Below, in pieces: positions 17,332-26,333 of a DNA stretch of 64,000 nt. Position 1 is the first letter of the stretch. Every line of letters begins with the position of its first letter. Origin of the DNA: Collinsella aerofaciens (lineage in GTDB: Bacteria > Actinomycetota > Coriobacteriia > Coriobacteriales > Coriobacteriaceae); NCBI RefSeq assembly GCF_028206795.1, contig NZ_JAQLFJ010000004.1, positions 150,750-214,749 of the forward strand, written 5' to 3'. Position numbers and translations under genes: made by a program. The notes beneath the pieces were generated by a model. That model was not told the DNA's origin. It saw nothing but the letters and a program-made list of their open reading frames with translations, and did no database searches.

Positions 17332-19104
17332 ATGATTGAAACTGAGAATAAGGTCTACGCCCGCCGCTGCGAGAGCCATGTCGAGGCCCTGCGCCGCGCC
17401 GTTCCGGGCTGCATCGAGAAGGTCGAGTGGCAGTGCGAGGACCAGCTGACGATTACCGTCAAGCAGGACAAGCTGCCCGAGGCCGTCCACTACCTGTATT
17501 ACGAGCGCTACGGCTGGATTCCCGTGATCATCGGCAACGACGAGCGCAGTCTGTGCGGCCGTTACGCCGTGTATTACGTCATCTCCATGGAGGGGGAGGA
17601 CCCCGGCTGGGTGACCGTGCGCACCGAGGTCGATCCCGCCAAGATGACGTTCCCGTCCGTGACGCCGTTCGTCCCCGCCTGCGTGTGGGGTGAGCGCGAG
17701 CTGCGCGACATGTTCGGCCTGATCCCCGAGGGTCTGCCCGACCGTCGCCGCCTGGTACTGCCCGATGACTGGCCCAGCGGCCTGTACCCGCTGCGCAAGG
17801 ACTCCATGGACTACCGCTTCCGTCCCGCTCCCGCGAGCGACATGGAAAACTACGAGTTCTTGGCCGACACCAAGGGCAAGGAGACCACGCTCGTCCCCAT
17901 GGGCCCGCTGCACATTACCTCCGACGAGCCTGGCCACTTCCGCCTGTTCGTCGAGGGCGAGACGATTGTCGATGCCGACTACCGTCTGTTCTACGTGCAC
18001 CGCGGCATGGAGAAGGTCGCCGAGACGCGCCTGAACTATGACGCCGTGACGTTCCTCGCCGACCGTATCTGCGGCATCTGCGGCTGCGCTCACTCGGTGG
18101 CCTATGCCGAGGCCGTCGAGCGCGCCCAGGGCATTCATGTCCCGCCGCGCGCCCAGTATATCCGCGCCATCATGCTTGAGGTCGAGCGTCTGCACTCACA
18201 CCTGCTCAATATTGGCCTCGCATCGCACTACACCGGCTTCGACTCCGGCTTCCAGCAGTTCTTCCGCGTCCGCGAGAAGTCTATGGACCTGGCCGAGAAG
18301 CTCTCCGGTCACCGCAAGACCTACGGTCTCAACGTGATCGGCGGCGTGCGTCGCGACATTTTGGCCGAGCAGAAGCTCTCCACGCTCACGACCATCCACC
18401 AGCTGCGCTCCGAGGTTCAAGAACTCGTCGACGTGCTGCTCTCTACGCCCAACTTTATCGAGCGTACGAGTGGCATCGGCATTCTGGACCGCAAGATCGC
18501 ACGCGACTTCTCGCCGGTCGGCCCGCTCATGCGTGGCTCGGGCTATGCCCGCGACGTGCGCTTTGACCATCCCTTCGACGGCTACGCCGATCCGGACGTC
18601 CAAAAGATGCACGCCGCTACGGCCGACACCTGCGATGCCTTCGGCCGTACCGCCGTTCGCATCCAGGAGGTCTACGATTCGATCGATATGATCGAGACCA
18701 TGCTCGAGAACTGCCCGTCGGGCCCCATCCTTACCACGGATTGGGAGTACACCCCGCACAAGTACGCCATCGGCGCCACCGAGGCGCCGCGCGGCGAGGA
18801 CGTGCACTGGGCCATGCTCGGCAACAACCAGAAGTGCTACCGCTGGCGCGCCAAGGCCGCCACGTACAGCAACTGGCCGGTCCTGCGCTACATGTTCCGC
18901 GGCAACACCGTGGGCGATGCGGCGCTGATCGTCGGCTCGCTCGACCCGTGCTACTCCTGCACCGACCGCGTGACGGTGACCGATGTCGCCGCCAAGCGCG
19001 ACCACGTGCTCGACAAGGAGCAGTTCGAGAACGTCTGGCGCGACAAGTCGCCGCTTGCGGGCGAGGGCACCATGGCCGCTCCGCTCGATGAGGAGGCGCT
19101 CTAA
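17332..19104 (+). CDS. hyfG: group 4 [NiFe]-hydrogenase large subunit HyfG (HycE-like)
   Basis: 590 aa. Residues 1 to about 170 are a NuoC-like domain; the rest is the NuoD-like hydrogenase large subunit. All four nickel-binding cysteines are present: RICGICGCAHS near residue 245 and DPCYSC near residue 542. After the second motif comes TDR-VTVTDV; by analogy with HycE, a protease cuts after this Arg to remove about 45 residues once nickel is inserted. The protease is probably the HycI-like product at 21189. This is the H2-evolving subunit. Confidence 0.96.
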   Translation: MIETENKVYARRCESHVEALRRAVPGCIEKVEWQCEDQLTITVKQDKLPEAVHYLYYERYGWIPVIIGNDERSLCGRYAVYYVISMEGEDPGWVTVRTEVDPAKMTFPSVTPFVPACVWGERELRDMFGLIPEGLPDRRRLVLPDDWPSGLYPLRKDSMDYRFRPAPASDMENYEFLADTKGKETTLVPMGPLHITSDEPGHFRLFVEGETIVDADYRLFYVHRGMEKVAETRLNYDAVTFLADRICGICGCAHSVAYAEAVERAQGIHVPPRAQYIRAIMLEVERLHSHLLNIGLASHYTGFDSGFQQFFRVREKSMDLAEKLSGHRKTYGLNVIGGVRRDILAEQKLSTLTTIHQLRSEVQELVDVLLSTPNFIERTSGIGILDRKIARDFSPVGPLMRGSGYARDVRFDHPFDGYADPDVQKMHAATADTCDAFGRTAVRIQEVYDSIDMIETMLENCPSGPILTTDWEYTPHKYAIGATEAPRGEDVHWAMLGNNQKCYRWRAKAATYSNWPVLRYMFRGNTVGDAALIVGSLDPCYSCTDRVTVTDVAAKRDHVLDKEQFENVWRDKSPLAGEGTMAAPLDEEAL

Positions 19105-19105
19105 T

Positions 19106-19822
19106 ATGCTGAAGCTTTGGAAGGTTAACGCCAAGGCAGGCGACGCAACGGTCAAGTACCCGTTTGCGCCGTTTCCCACCAACAAGGACATGCGCGGCAA
19201 GCCCGAGCACAACGCGGAGCTCTGCATCGCCTGCGGTGCCTGCGGCGTGGCGTGCCCGGCCGATGCCATTCGCATGGACACCGACCTTGCGGCCGATACC
19301 ATCACCTGGTCGATCGACTACGGTCGCTGCATCTTCTGCGGTCGTTGCGAGGAAGCCTGCCCCATGGAGGCCATCAAGCTCACCGAGGAGTTTGAGCTGG
19401 CCGTCATGAGCAAGGACGACCTCACCAGCAAGAGCCTCTACACGCTCGAGCACTGCTCGCGTTGCGGCAAGCCGTTTGCCCCGCACAAGGAGATCGACTA
19501 CGCTAAGCGCCTGCTGCAAAAGGCCGGCGGCATGGAGGCCGAGCAGGCCGCCCGTACCGTCGGTATGTGCCAGGAGTGCAAGCGCGAGCTCGACGCCCTG
19601 CGCGCCGCCTCGGCCGTAAAGACCGGCAACGCGCGCGGCATGGCTGCCAACGAGACGCTTGCGTCCGGTGAGCCCCAGGGCCCCGGCATGGAGTATCTGG
19701 GCGGCCACGGCGTGAACCCGGAGTATGTCGACCGCGAGCTCAACCCCGATGCGCCCGAGATCCCCGCTGGACCTGCACCGGTCGAGGGCATCATCATGGA
19801 TTTTGATACGAAGGAGGAGTAA
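19106..19822 (+). CDS. hyfH: hydrogenase-4 4Fe-4S subunit HyfH (NuoI-like)
   Basis: 238 aa. Two 4Fe-4S motifs, CIACGACGVAC and CIFCGRCEEAC (residues about 39-80), as in NuoI/HycF. A C-terminal tail of about 120 residues carries two more Cys pairs (CSRCGKPF, CQECKREL), probably a zinc or extra metal site, and makes the protein longer than E. coli HyfH. The start ATG 19106 is one base after the hyfG stop. A longer frame from 18983 would overlap hyfG and is unlikely. Confidence 0.92.
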   Translation: MLKLWKVNAKAGDATVKYPFAPFPTNKDMRGKPEHNAELCIACGACGVACPADAIRMDTDLAADTITWSIDYGRCIFCGRCEEACPMEAIKLTEEFELAVMSKDDLTSKSLYTLEHCSRCGKPFAPHKEIDYAKRLLQKAGGMEAEQAARTVGMCQECKRELDALRAASAVKTGNARGMAANETLASGEPQGPGMEYLGGHGVNPEYVDRELNPDAPEIPAGPAPVEGIIMDFDTKEE

Positions 19823-19824
19823 CC

Positions 19825-20607
19825 ATGGCCGAACCCACGCTTTTGCCCGAGCGGCTTCAGTACCGCCCGACCAAGATCGAGCTCGACGAGAGTATCGAGA
19901 AGGCCAAGGCGACCCTTCTTAAGAAGATCAAGCGCTCGGTGTACGTCTACCGCGTTGACTGCGGCGGCTGCAACGGCTGCGAGATCGAGATCTTCGGTTC
20001 CATCACGCCCGTCTTCGACGTCGAGCGCTTTGGCATCAAGGTCGTGCCCTCGCCCCGTCACGCCGACGTGCTGCTGTACACCGGTGCCGTGACGCGTGCC
20101 ATGCGCATGCCGGCCCTGCGCGCTTTTGAGGCCGCACCCGATCCCAAGATCGTGGTGTCCTATGGCGCGTGCGGCTGCACCGGCGGCATCTTCTACGACA
20201 ACTACTGCGTCTGGGGCGGCACGGACAAGATTCTGCCGGTCGATGTCTACATCCCCGGCTGCCCGCCTAGCCCCGCGCAGACCATCTACGGCTTTGCCAT
20301 GGCGCTCGGTCTGCTGGACCAAAAGCTCCATGCCGAGACCACGGTGGAGGCCGCCGGCGAGCAGGCCGATATCCTGCACCCCGGCGTGCCGTACAAGCTG
20401 CGCGTTGCCATCGAGCGCGAAGCTCGCGCCATGAGCGGCTACCGTTACGGCCGCGACCTGGCCAATGAGTTTATGGATACGCTCGAGGGCGCGCCCAAGG
20501 GCGATATCCGCGGTGCTATGGCGCTGCTCATCGACAAGCAAGATGATCCTCGCCGCGTTGAGGTCTACTCGGCGCTGCAGGATCTGGTGCTGGCCGGAGG
20601 TCGCTAG
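19825..20607 (+). CDS. hyfI: [NiFe]-hydrogenase small subunit HyfI (NuoB-like)
   Basis: 260 aa. Homolog of NuoB/HycG, the subunit that holds the proximal 4Fe-4S cluster next to the nickel site. Cys ligands are visible in DCGGCNGCEIEIF (residue about 50), in YGACGCTGG and in IPGCPPSP. Start ATG 19825 follows AAGGAGGAG. The stop codon abuts the ATG of the HycH-like gene, indicating tight coupling. Confidence 0.95.
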   Translation: MAEPTLLPERLQYRPTKIELDESIEKAKATLLKKIKRSVYVYRVDCGGCNGCEIEIFGSITPVFDVERFGIKVVPSPRHADVLLYTGAVTRAMRMPALRAFEAAPDPKIVVSYGACGCTGGIFYDNYCVWGGTDKILPVDVYIPGCPPSPAQTIYGFAMALGLLDQKLHAETTVEAAGEQADILHPGVPYKLRVAIEREARAMSGYRYGRDLANEFMDTLEGAPKGDIRGAMALLIDKQDDPRRVEVYSALQDLVLAGGR

Positions 20608-21189
20608 ATGGAGCTCACGGACCGCTCTGGTTACTTTGCGGGCCCCGGTATGCTCGGCGGCTCCTTTGGCGATGCCTCGCGCGCAAGCGACGAGGCCGCC
20701 GAGGGCGTCGCCGACCCCTGCCTGGGCCATACGCCCGACCAGGTGGTCTTCTATGAGCTCACGCGTAAGTTTGTGGAGACCGAGGAAGACGTTCCCCAGG
20801 AGGCCTGCGACGTGCTGTACTACACGCTCGCCGTGGGCCACCACACCGGCGTGCTCGACTGCTTTGAGCCGCGCCTGTCGGTGCCGGTGAACGTGTTCTA
20901 TTCGCTCGTCGACGCGCTGCCGGAGGGGGAGGCCAAGACCAAGTTCGAGGCCATCCGCTCCTTTGGCGAGTGCCAGCTCGACAAGGCGGCGGTGCCGTCG
21001 TTGCTCGAGGCCTGCGACACGCTGCTCGACGATCGTGGTTTTCGCGGTTCGGCCAAGGCCGGCATCTCGGTGTTCGATGACGACTTTGGCCTGCATGCCC
21101 AGCAGGTTGCGTTCTTAATGAAGTTTCGCGATCTGGTTGAGCGTGTGCGCGATGTGTCGGGCGTGTATCTGACGGGGAGGCTACAGTAA
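20608..21189 (+). CDS. HycH/HyfJ-like hydrogenase maturation protein
   Basis: 193 aa. Recognised as formate hydrogenlyase maturation protein HycH-like from its place directly after hyfI and from the FYELTRKFVETEEDVPQEA and YTLAVGHHTGVLDCF segments. HycH is needed for activity of the hydrogenase large subunit but its biochemistry is not established. No metal motif is evident. Last base of the stop overlaps the ATG of the protease gene that follows. Confidence 0.85.
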   Translation: MELTDRSGYFAGPGMLGGSFGDASRASDEAAEGVADPCLGHTPDQVVFYELTRKFVETEEDVPQEACDVLYYTLAVGHHTGVLDCFEPRLSVPVNVFYSLVDALPEGEAKTKFEAIRSFGECQLDKAAVPSLLEACDTLLDDRGFRGSAKAGISVFDDDFGLHAQQVAFLMKFRDLVERVRDVSGVYLTGRLQ

Positions 21190-21692
21190 TGGGTCGCGTT
21201 GTGGATGGCCGTGTGAACGGCGCCCCGTTTGCGGGCATTGTGCTCACGGCGGGAAGCGTGCTGCGCGCCGACGATGCCGCCGGCCCCGTGCTCTCCAAAA
21301 AGATGGAGGACACGCCCATCGCCGGTTGGTACACCATCGACGGTGGGCAAACGCCCGAGGACGACATCATCGAGGTCAAGCGCGAGCGTCCGCCGCGCCT
21401 GGTGTTGGTCGATGCCGCCGACATGGCGCTGCCCGTCGGCGCCATCCGCCTGCTCGACAAACGCGATGTGGCCCGCAAGTCGATGTTTACCACGCATTCG
21501 CTTCCCTTGTCGATTCTGATCGAAGAAATCGAGCAATCGTGCGAAGATATCGTCTTCATAGGGATTCAGCCGGGCGATACGGAGTTCTATAACCCCATGT
21601 CCCCGGAGGTCTTTGAGGCCGTCGACGCCGTGTACGACGCCGTGGCCGCCAACGACTTTTCCCACTTTGTCCGCTTGGGGCAGGAGCTATAG
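21189..21692 (+). CDS. hycI: hydrogenase maturation endopeptidase, HycI type
   Basis: 167 aa. Cleaves the C-terminal peptide of the large subunit after nickel insertion. Segment order matches HycI: VLRADDAAGPVL (first metal-binding Asp), TIDGGQTPEDDI, LVLVDAADMALPVG, TTHSLPLSILI and GIQPGD. The usual opening GN-LxGDD is replaced by GSVLRADD. The N-terminus is about 14 residues longer than in E. coli. Its substrate should be HyfG, which still carries the cleavable tail. Confidence 0.9.
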   Translation: MGRVVDGRVNGAPFAGIVLTAGSVLRADDAAGPVLSKKMEDTPIAGWYTIDGGQTPEDDIIEVKRERPPRLVLVDAADMALPVGAIRLLDKRDVARKSMFTTHSLPLSILIEEIEQSCEDIVFIGIQPGDTEFYNPMSPEVFEAVDAVYDAVAANDFSHFVRLGQEL

Positions 21693-21731
21693 CAGCGCTT
21701 GCCTCTGCTGAATAGGAAAGAAGTGATTGAC

Positions 21732-22571
21732 ATGGCAGATTCCAAGGTGGAGTACCCCGCTCCCGATTGCCTGGCGCCCGCCGCGATCGAGTCCAAGACC
21801 GAGACCGCCGGCGTGACCAAGGCTAACCTGCCGGTCGCTAAGGCCTTTCTGTTGGCAATGTTCGCCGGTGCGTTTATCGCCTTCGGCGGCCTGTTCTTTA
21901 CGGTGTTTTTGAGCGACAGCACGCTGGGCTGGGGTGCCCAGCGTGTCGTGGGCGGCCTGTGCTTTTGCCTGGGCCTGGTGCTGGTGCTGGTGTGCGGCGC
22001 CGAGCTGTTTACCGGCAATTCGCTTATGGTCTGCGCACTCAAGAGCAAAAAGATCACTCTGGCCCAGATGCTCAAGGCCTGGGTCGTCGTGTGGGTCGGC
22101 AATTTTGTCGGTGCCCTGTTCATCGTCTTTTTGGTGTACATGGCCGGCATCTATAAACTTAACGGCGAGGCGGTCGCCAATTCCATGGTGAGTGTCGCTG
22201 CTGGCAAGGTGACGATCGACTGGGTGACGATCTTCTTCCGCGGCATCCTATGCAACATCTTTGTGTGCCTGGCCGTGTGGATCGGTACTGCCGGCAAGAC
22301 CGTGGTCGATAAGGTCGTTGGCATTCTGCTGCCCATCGCAGCCTTTGTGGCCTGCGGTTTTGAGCACTGCGTTGCCAACATGTACTTTTTGCCCATGGGT
22401 GCCGTGATGCATGCATGCGGTTATGGTGCCGAGGTCGCCGGGGCCGATGCACTCAACGCCGCGGGCATTGCGTTTAACCTATCCGCCGCCACGCTGGGCA
22501 ACATCGTGGGCGGCGCGGTTCTGATCGCGCTCGGCTACTGGTTTATCTACGCCAAGAAGTCCGAGGCGTAA
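21732..22571 (+). CDS. focA: formate/nitrite transporter family protein (FocA-like)
   Basis: 279 aa, six membrane spans, pentameric channel family. Visible family motifs: FAGAFIAFGG in helix 1, GAELFTGNSL and KAWVVVWVGNFVGAL in the middle, and GFEHCVANMYFLPMG late, with the pore His in FEH. The start ATG 21732 is preceded by AGGAAAGAAG; an upstream in-frame ATG at 21699 lacks a ribosome site. It closes the formate hydrogenlyase operon, as focB does for E. coli hyf, and a strong terminator follows. Formate is the natural inferred substrate. Confidence 0.94.
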   Translation: MADSKVEYPAPDCLAPAAIESKTETAGVTKANLPVAKAFLLAMFAGAFIAFGGLFFTVFLSDSTLGWGAQRVVGGLCFCLGLVLVLVCGAELFTGNSLMVCALKSKKITLAQMLKAWVVVWVGNFVGALFIVFLVYMAGIYKLNGEAVANSMVSVAAGKVTIDWVTIFFRGILCNIFVCLAVWIGTAGKTVVDKVVGILLPIAAFVACGFEHCVANMYFLPMGAVMHACGYGAEVAGADALNAAGIAFNLSAATLGNIVGGAVLIALGYWFIYAKKSEA

Positions 22572-22593
22572 GGTACCGTCTGTTTGACGTTGG

Positions 22594-22629
22594 GCCTCCC
22601 GCGGGGCGTTGCCGTGCGGGAGGCTTTTT
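22594..22629 (+). terminator. terminator after focA
   Basis: Perfect stem GCCTCCCGC (22594-22602) with GCGGGAGGC (22616-22624), then five T. It closes the formate hydrogenlyase operon. Confidence 0.9.
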
Positions 22630-22693
22630 GGGTCTGGGGCTCGTTGCCGGGCTTTTGGCCTGTTGTGTTTGGCTTGTGAAAGGGGTAATCGAG

Positions 22694-24811
22694 ATGGCAT
22701 CTGCTGTGGAGCGTGACGGTCGCGCTGTGGTGACCACATGCGGGGGATGCTATGCCGATTGCGCCTTTGCGGCACGCGTTGAGGACGGTCGCGTGGTGGC
22801 CGAGTTGCCGGTGCCGGGGCACCCGTGCGCGGCACGAGCCCTGTGCGCCCGCGGACGGCATCGTCTGGCAATGCCGTTTGACGAGCGCGACCGCATTTTG
22901 CACCCCATGCGCCGCCGTCGGGATGGCTCGGGGTTTGATGCGATTACCTGGGACGAGGCGTTTGCGCAGATTGCAGCGCGCCTTGGGGGGATTGTCGACG
23001 GGCATGGTCCGCGTGCGCTGGGCATGACGCTTGGCGTGCCCTCGTTCGACCGCTACTGGGCCTATCGCTTTATGCATGCGCTGGGTTCGCCCAACGTGTA
23101 CGGTGCCGACGGCGCCTGCGAGGTGAGCCGCCTGACCGGCTGGGAGCACAGCCTGGGCTACAGCCCGGCGTCCGACCTGGCGCATACCGATTGCATCATG
23201 TATTTGGGGCGTTCCATTGTCGATTCGTCGACGATGGGGGCCGTTGACGCGCTCAACGATGCACGCCGGCGCGGGGCGAAGATTATCGTGGTTGACCCTC
23301 GGCGCAGCGGCTCGGCCGCGCTTGCCGATCGCTGGCTGCGCGTGCGCCCGGGCTGCGATTTGGCCCTGCTGTTGGGCATCGCGCATGTGCTGATTGCCGA
23401 GGACCTGTACGACCACGACTTTGTGGCCCGCTATACCACGGGTTTTGATGAGCTGGCGCAGGCGGCTGGCGCTTGGACGCCCGGGTGGGCCGAGTCCATG
23501 TGCGACGTACCGGCAGATGACATCCGCGCGACGGCACGCGACCTGGCTGCTGCGGCGCCTGCCGCCGTGGTCGACGCGGGCTTTCACGGTGGCATCGGCA
23601 TTGCGTATGCCAACAGCACCCAGACGGCGCGCGCTATCTGCCTGGTCGATGTGCTGTTGGGCTGCCTGGGGCATGTGGGCGGTGCGCTCAACCCGCCGAC
23701 CCCGCTCGCGCTGGGCGACTTGGACCCTGCGCGCTTTGCGACGCCGCCGGTGCCGCGTGTGCCCAAGTTGGGTTCCGAGCGTTATCCGCTCGTCGATCCG
23801 GTGCGCGGCCTGTGCACGACCATCGGCCAATCGATCCTCGCCGGCGACCTGCGCGGACTCATCGTCTATGCCAGCAACCCCGGTGCGGGTTACGGCAACG
23901 CCGATGCGTGGCTTGGTATCTTGCAACAGCTCGACCTGCTCGTGACGATCGATATCCGCTGGTCCGAGACGGCGCGTGCGTCCGACTATGTGCTGCCCGA
24001 CGTGACGTATCTGGAGGCCGACCGCGGCGTCGGTACGGTCGTGGGCCGCAACGATGCGCGCGTGTTCTATCGCAACGCCGTGCTGCCGGTCTTGCATGAT
24101 GACACGCGTCCCGGCCGGGAGATCTTTGCCGGCCTGGCTGCTGCCTGCGGCGTGGGCGAGTATTTTGACTTTACGCCTGACGACTTGGCGGCTGCCCAGG
24201 TGGCTCCGTTTGGGATCGACCTCACTGCGCTCAAGGTGCGCGGCTGGGCCGATACGGGTGTTTCGTTGCCGTCGCGTACGGGTGAGCCGGCGATTCCCCT
24301 GGATGGCGGCAAAATTGCGCTGGCAAGCGACGTATGGGAACGTGCCGGTCTGGGTCGCGTGCCCAACTGGATCGCTCCCATGGTGGAGCCCGGCCCGGGG
24401 ATGTTTCGCCTCATTGGCGGCAACCGGCCCTTTGAGTCGCACACGTCGCGCAGGCTCGCTGCAGCGGGTGCTGCCGAGGCGGGGTCGGACCTGGACGCCG
24501 TGCAGATGAACGCCGATGTCGCCGCTCACATGGGTATCGCCAACGGCGAGGTCGTCGAGCTTGTGAGCGACATGGGCCGCGATCGCGTGCGCGTGGAGAC
24601 GACGCCCTATCTGCACCCGGCGTGTATCTTCACCTCGGCCGCTCCCGGCGGACGCGCATTGGGTGCTGAGGGTGGTGGCCGGCAGGCCCTGGGCGTCGGG
24701 CCGCTCGACCACACGCCGCTGCGCTGGGACTCGTTGACGGGTGCCGCGCTTACCCAGGAAAACGCCGTTCGCGTGGAAAAGATTGCGGCGTGCGAGGATA
24801 ATGACGAATGA
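22694..24811 (+). CDS. molybdopterin-dependent oxidoreductase, DMSO reductase family
   Basis: 705 aa catalytic subunit with a bis-MGD molybdenum or tungsten cofactor. The N-terminus has the 4Fe-4S motif CGGCYADC followed by a further Cys in GHPCAAR. The likely metal ligand is the Cys in GADGACEVSR, the position equivalent to Sec140 of FdhF. The cofactor-binding segments YLGRSIVD, VVDPRRSGSA and YASNPGAGYGN are present. No ferredoxin or membrane-anchor gene is next to it and there is no Tat signal, so it is probably a soluble cytoplasmic enzyme. Substrate unknown. Start ATG 22694 follows AAAGGGG; an upstream in-frame ATG lies inside the terminator. The only reason to link it to formate is its position after focA. 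Confidence 0.85.
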   Translation: MASAVERDGRAVVTTCGGCYADCAFAARVEDGRVVAELPVPGHPCAARALCARGRHRLAMPFDERDRILHPMRRRRDGSGFDAITWDEAFAQIAARLGGIVDGHGPRALGMTLGVPSFDRYWAYRFMHALGSPNVYGADGACEVSRLTGWEHSLGYSPASDLAHTDCIMYLGRSIVDSSTMGAVDALNDARRRGAKIIVVDPRRSGSAALADRWLRVRPGCDLALLLGIAHVLIAEDLYDHDFVARYTTGFDELAQAAGAWTPGWAESMCDVPADDIRATARDLAAAAPAAVVDAGFHGGIGIAYANSTQTARAICLVDVLLGCLGHVGGALNPPTPLALGDLDPARFATPPVPRVPKLGSERYPLVDPVRGLCTTIGQSILAGDLRGLIVYASNPGAGYGNADAWLGILQQLDLLVTIDIRWSETARASDYVLPDVTYLEADRGVGTVVGRNDARVFYRNAVLPVLHDDTRPGREIFAGLAAACGVGEYFDFTPDDLAAAQVAPFGIDLTALKVRGWADTGVSLPSRTGEPAIPLDGGKIALASDVWERAGLGRVPNWIAPMVEPGPGMFRLIGGNRPFESHTSRRLAAAGAAEAGSDLDAVQMNADVAAHMGIANGEVVELVSDMGRDRVRVETTPYLHPACIFTSAAPGGRALGAEGGGRQALGVGPLDHTPLRWDSLTGAALTQENAVRVEKIAACEDNDE

Positions 24812-24875
24812 TTGACGCAACTGATTGATTCGACTGATTCGCGATAGTTTCAGCCCTGTTTTTGAAAGGCCGCAC

Positions 24876-26333
24876 ATGAGCGATAGCCAGAACATGTCCG
24901 ATGAGGTGCGCGCCCGCCTGCGCGCCATTCCCTCCGTCAACGAGCTGCTTGCCGAGTGGCCGGTAGTGAAGGCGGCGGGGGAGACCTGCGACGCGGTGGT
25001 GCATGCCGCCGTCACGGCCGAGCTCGACGAGGAGCGCTCCGCGATTCGTGTTGGCGCCGCCCCGCGTTCCAAGCGCGAGCTGGCCTCGGCCATCGAGTGG
25101 CGTGCGCATCGCTCTGCGCTGCCGAGCCTGCGTCCCGCCGTCAACGCCACGGGTGTGGTTATCCATACCAACTTGGGTCGCGCCCCGCTCGCGGAATCAG
25201 CTGCCAAAGCCGTGGCCGAGGTCGCGCGCGGGTATAGCACACTCGAGTACAGTGTCGACACCTGTTCGCGCGGGTCGCGCAAGGAGCACGCCGCGCAGCT
25301 GATCCGCTCACTCACCGGTGCCGAGGACGCGCTCGTGGTCAACAACAATGCCGCCGCGGTGCTGCTGGTGCTTGCCACCCATGCCGCGGGTAAAGAGGTT
25401 ATCGTCAGCCGCGGCGAGCTTGTCGAGATTGGCGGCAGCTTCCGCATCCCCGATGTCATGGCGGCTTCGGGCGCCAAACTCGTCGAGGTCGGCGCCACCA
25501 ACCGCACGCATTTGGGCGACTACGAGCGCGCCATCACGCCCGATACGGCGATGATCCTTAAGGTCCATCCTTCCAACTACCGTATCGAGGGTTTCCACGA
25601 GGAGGTAGGTTCTCGGGAGCTTGCGGCGCTTGCTCACAAGCATGGTCTACTGTTCTACGAGGACCAGGGGTCGGGCGCGCTCCTGCCCGATGACATCTTG
25701 GTGCGCGGCGGCGAGGAGACCACGCCGACCTCGGTTGCCGCCGGGCTCGACATCGTGTCGTGCTCGGGCGATAAGCTGCTTGGTGCTGCGCAGGCGGGCA
25801 TCATCATGGGCCGTCGCGATCTGGTCCAGGCCTGCGGGTCGCATCCGCTTATGCGTGCCCTGCGTCCGGGCAAGCTCGCACTGGCGGCGCTCGAGGCTAC
25901 ACTGCGCATCTACATGGACGGGGCGGATGTGGCCCATCGCGAGGTGCCGGTGCTCAACATGCTCACGCTTCCGCAGGCTCATCTGGAGCGTCGCGCACGC
26001 AAGCTGCGCGAGCTGATGGTGACGGGCCTCGATAAGGCTGGCTGCCCGTGTGCCGTGCAGGTGGAAATCGTCGAGGAGTCGTCGACTCCCGGCGGCGGCT
26101 CGCTGCCTACCGTCGAGCTGCCCACGATGTGCGTGGCCGTCTGCCCGGTCGACGGGCGCCTGTCTGTCGACGCGCTCAAGCGCTCGCTCGTCCAAGATTT
26201 CGACACGCCGGTCGTCACGCGCGCCTCGCACGATCGCGTCCTGTTTGATGTGCGCACGCTCGTGGGCGACCGCGATATCGAGACGGCGGCGTCGACGCTT
26301 TCCGCGTGCGTTGCCAAGGCGGCGCGCCGATGA
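24876..26333 (+). CDS. selA: L-seryl-tRNA(Sec) selenium transferase SelA
   Basis: 485 aa PLP enzyme. Converts Ser-tRNA(Sec) to Sec-tRNA(Sec) using selenophosphate. The PLP lysine lies in SCSGDKLLGAAQAGI, nearly identical to the E. coli motif. Other signatures are NATGVVIHTNLGRAPL and NNNAAAVLLVL. The start ATG 24876 (MSDSQNMSD) has GAAAGG before it. It overlaps selB by 4 bp (ATGA), so the two are translationally coupled. Confidence 0.97.
   Translation: MSDSQNMSDEVRARLRAIPSVNELLAEWPVVKAAGETCDAVVHAAVTAELDEERSAIRVGAAPRSKRELASAIEWRAHRSALPSLRPAVNATGVVIHTNLGRAPLAESAAKAVAEVARGYSTLEYSVDTCSRGSRKEHAAQLIRSLTGAEDALVVNNNAAAVLLVLATHAAGKEVIVSRGELVEIGGSFRIPDVMAASGAKLVEVGATNRTHLGDYERAITPDTAMILKVHPSNYRIEGFHEEVGSRELAALAHKHGLLFYEDQGSGALLPDDILVRGGEETTPTSVAAGLDIVSCSGDKLLGAAQAGIIMGRRDLVQACGSHPLMRALRPGKLALAALEATLRIYMDGADVAHREVPVLNMLTLPQAHLERRARKLRELMVTGLDKAGCPCAVQVEIVEESSTPGGGSLPTVELPTMCVAVCPVDGRLSVDALKRSLVQDFDTPVVTRASHDRVLFDVRTLVGDRDIETAASTLSACVAKAARR

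Noticed and set aside
15178..18195. Very long open frame (1005 codons) on the minus strand through hyfE to hyfG
   Set aside because: Shadow of GC-rich coding sequence on the other strand; no known domain, and the plus-strand genes are unambiguous. The same holds for the 896-codon antisense frame at 10617-13307 and the 986-codon one at 22547-25507.
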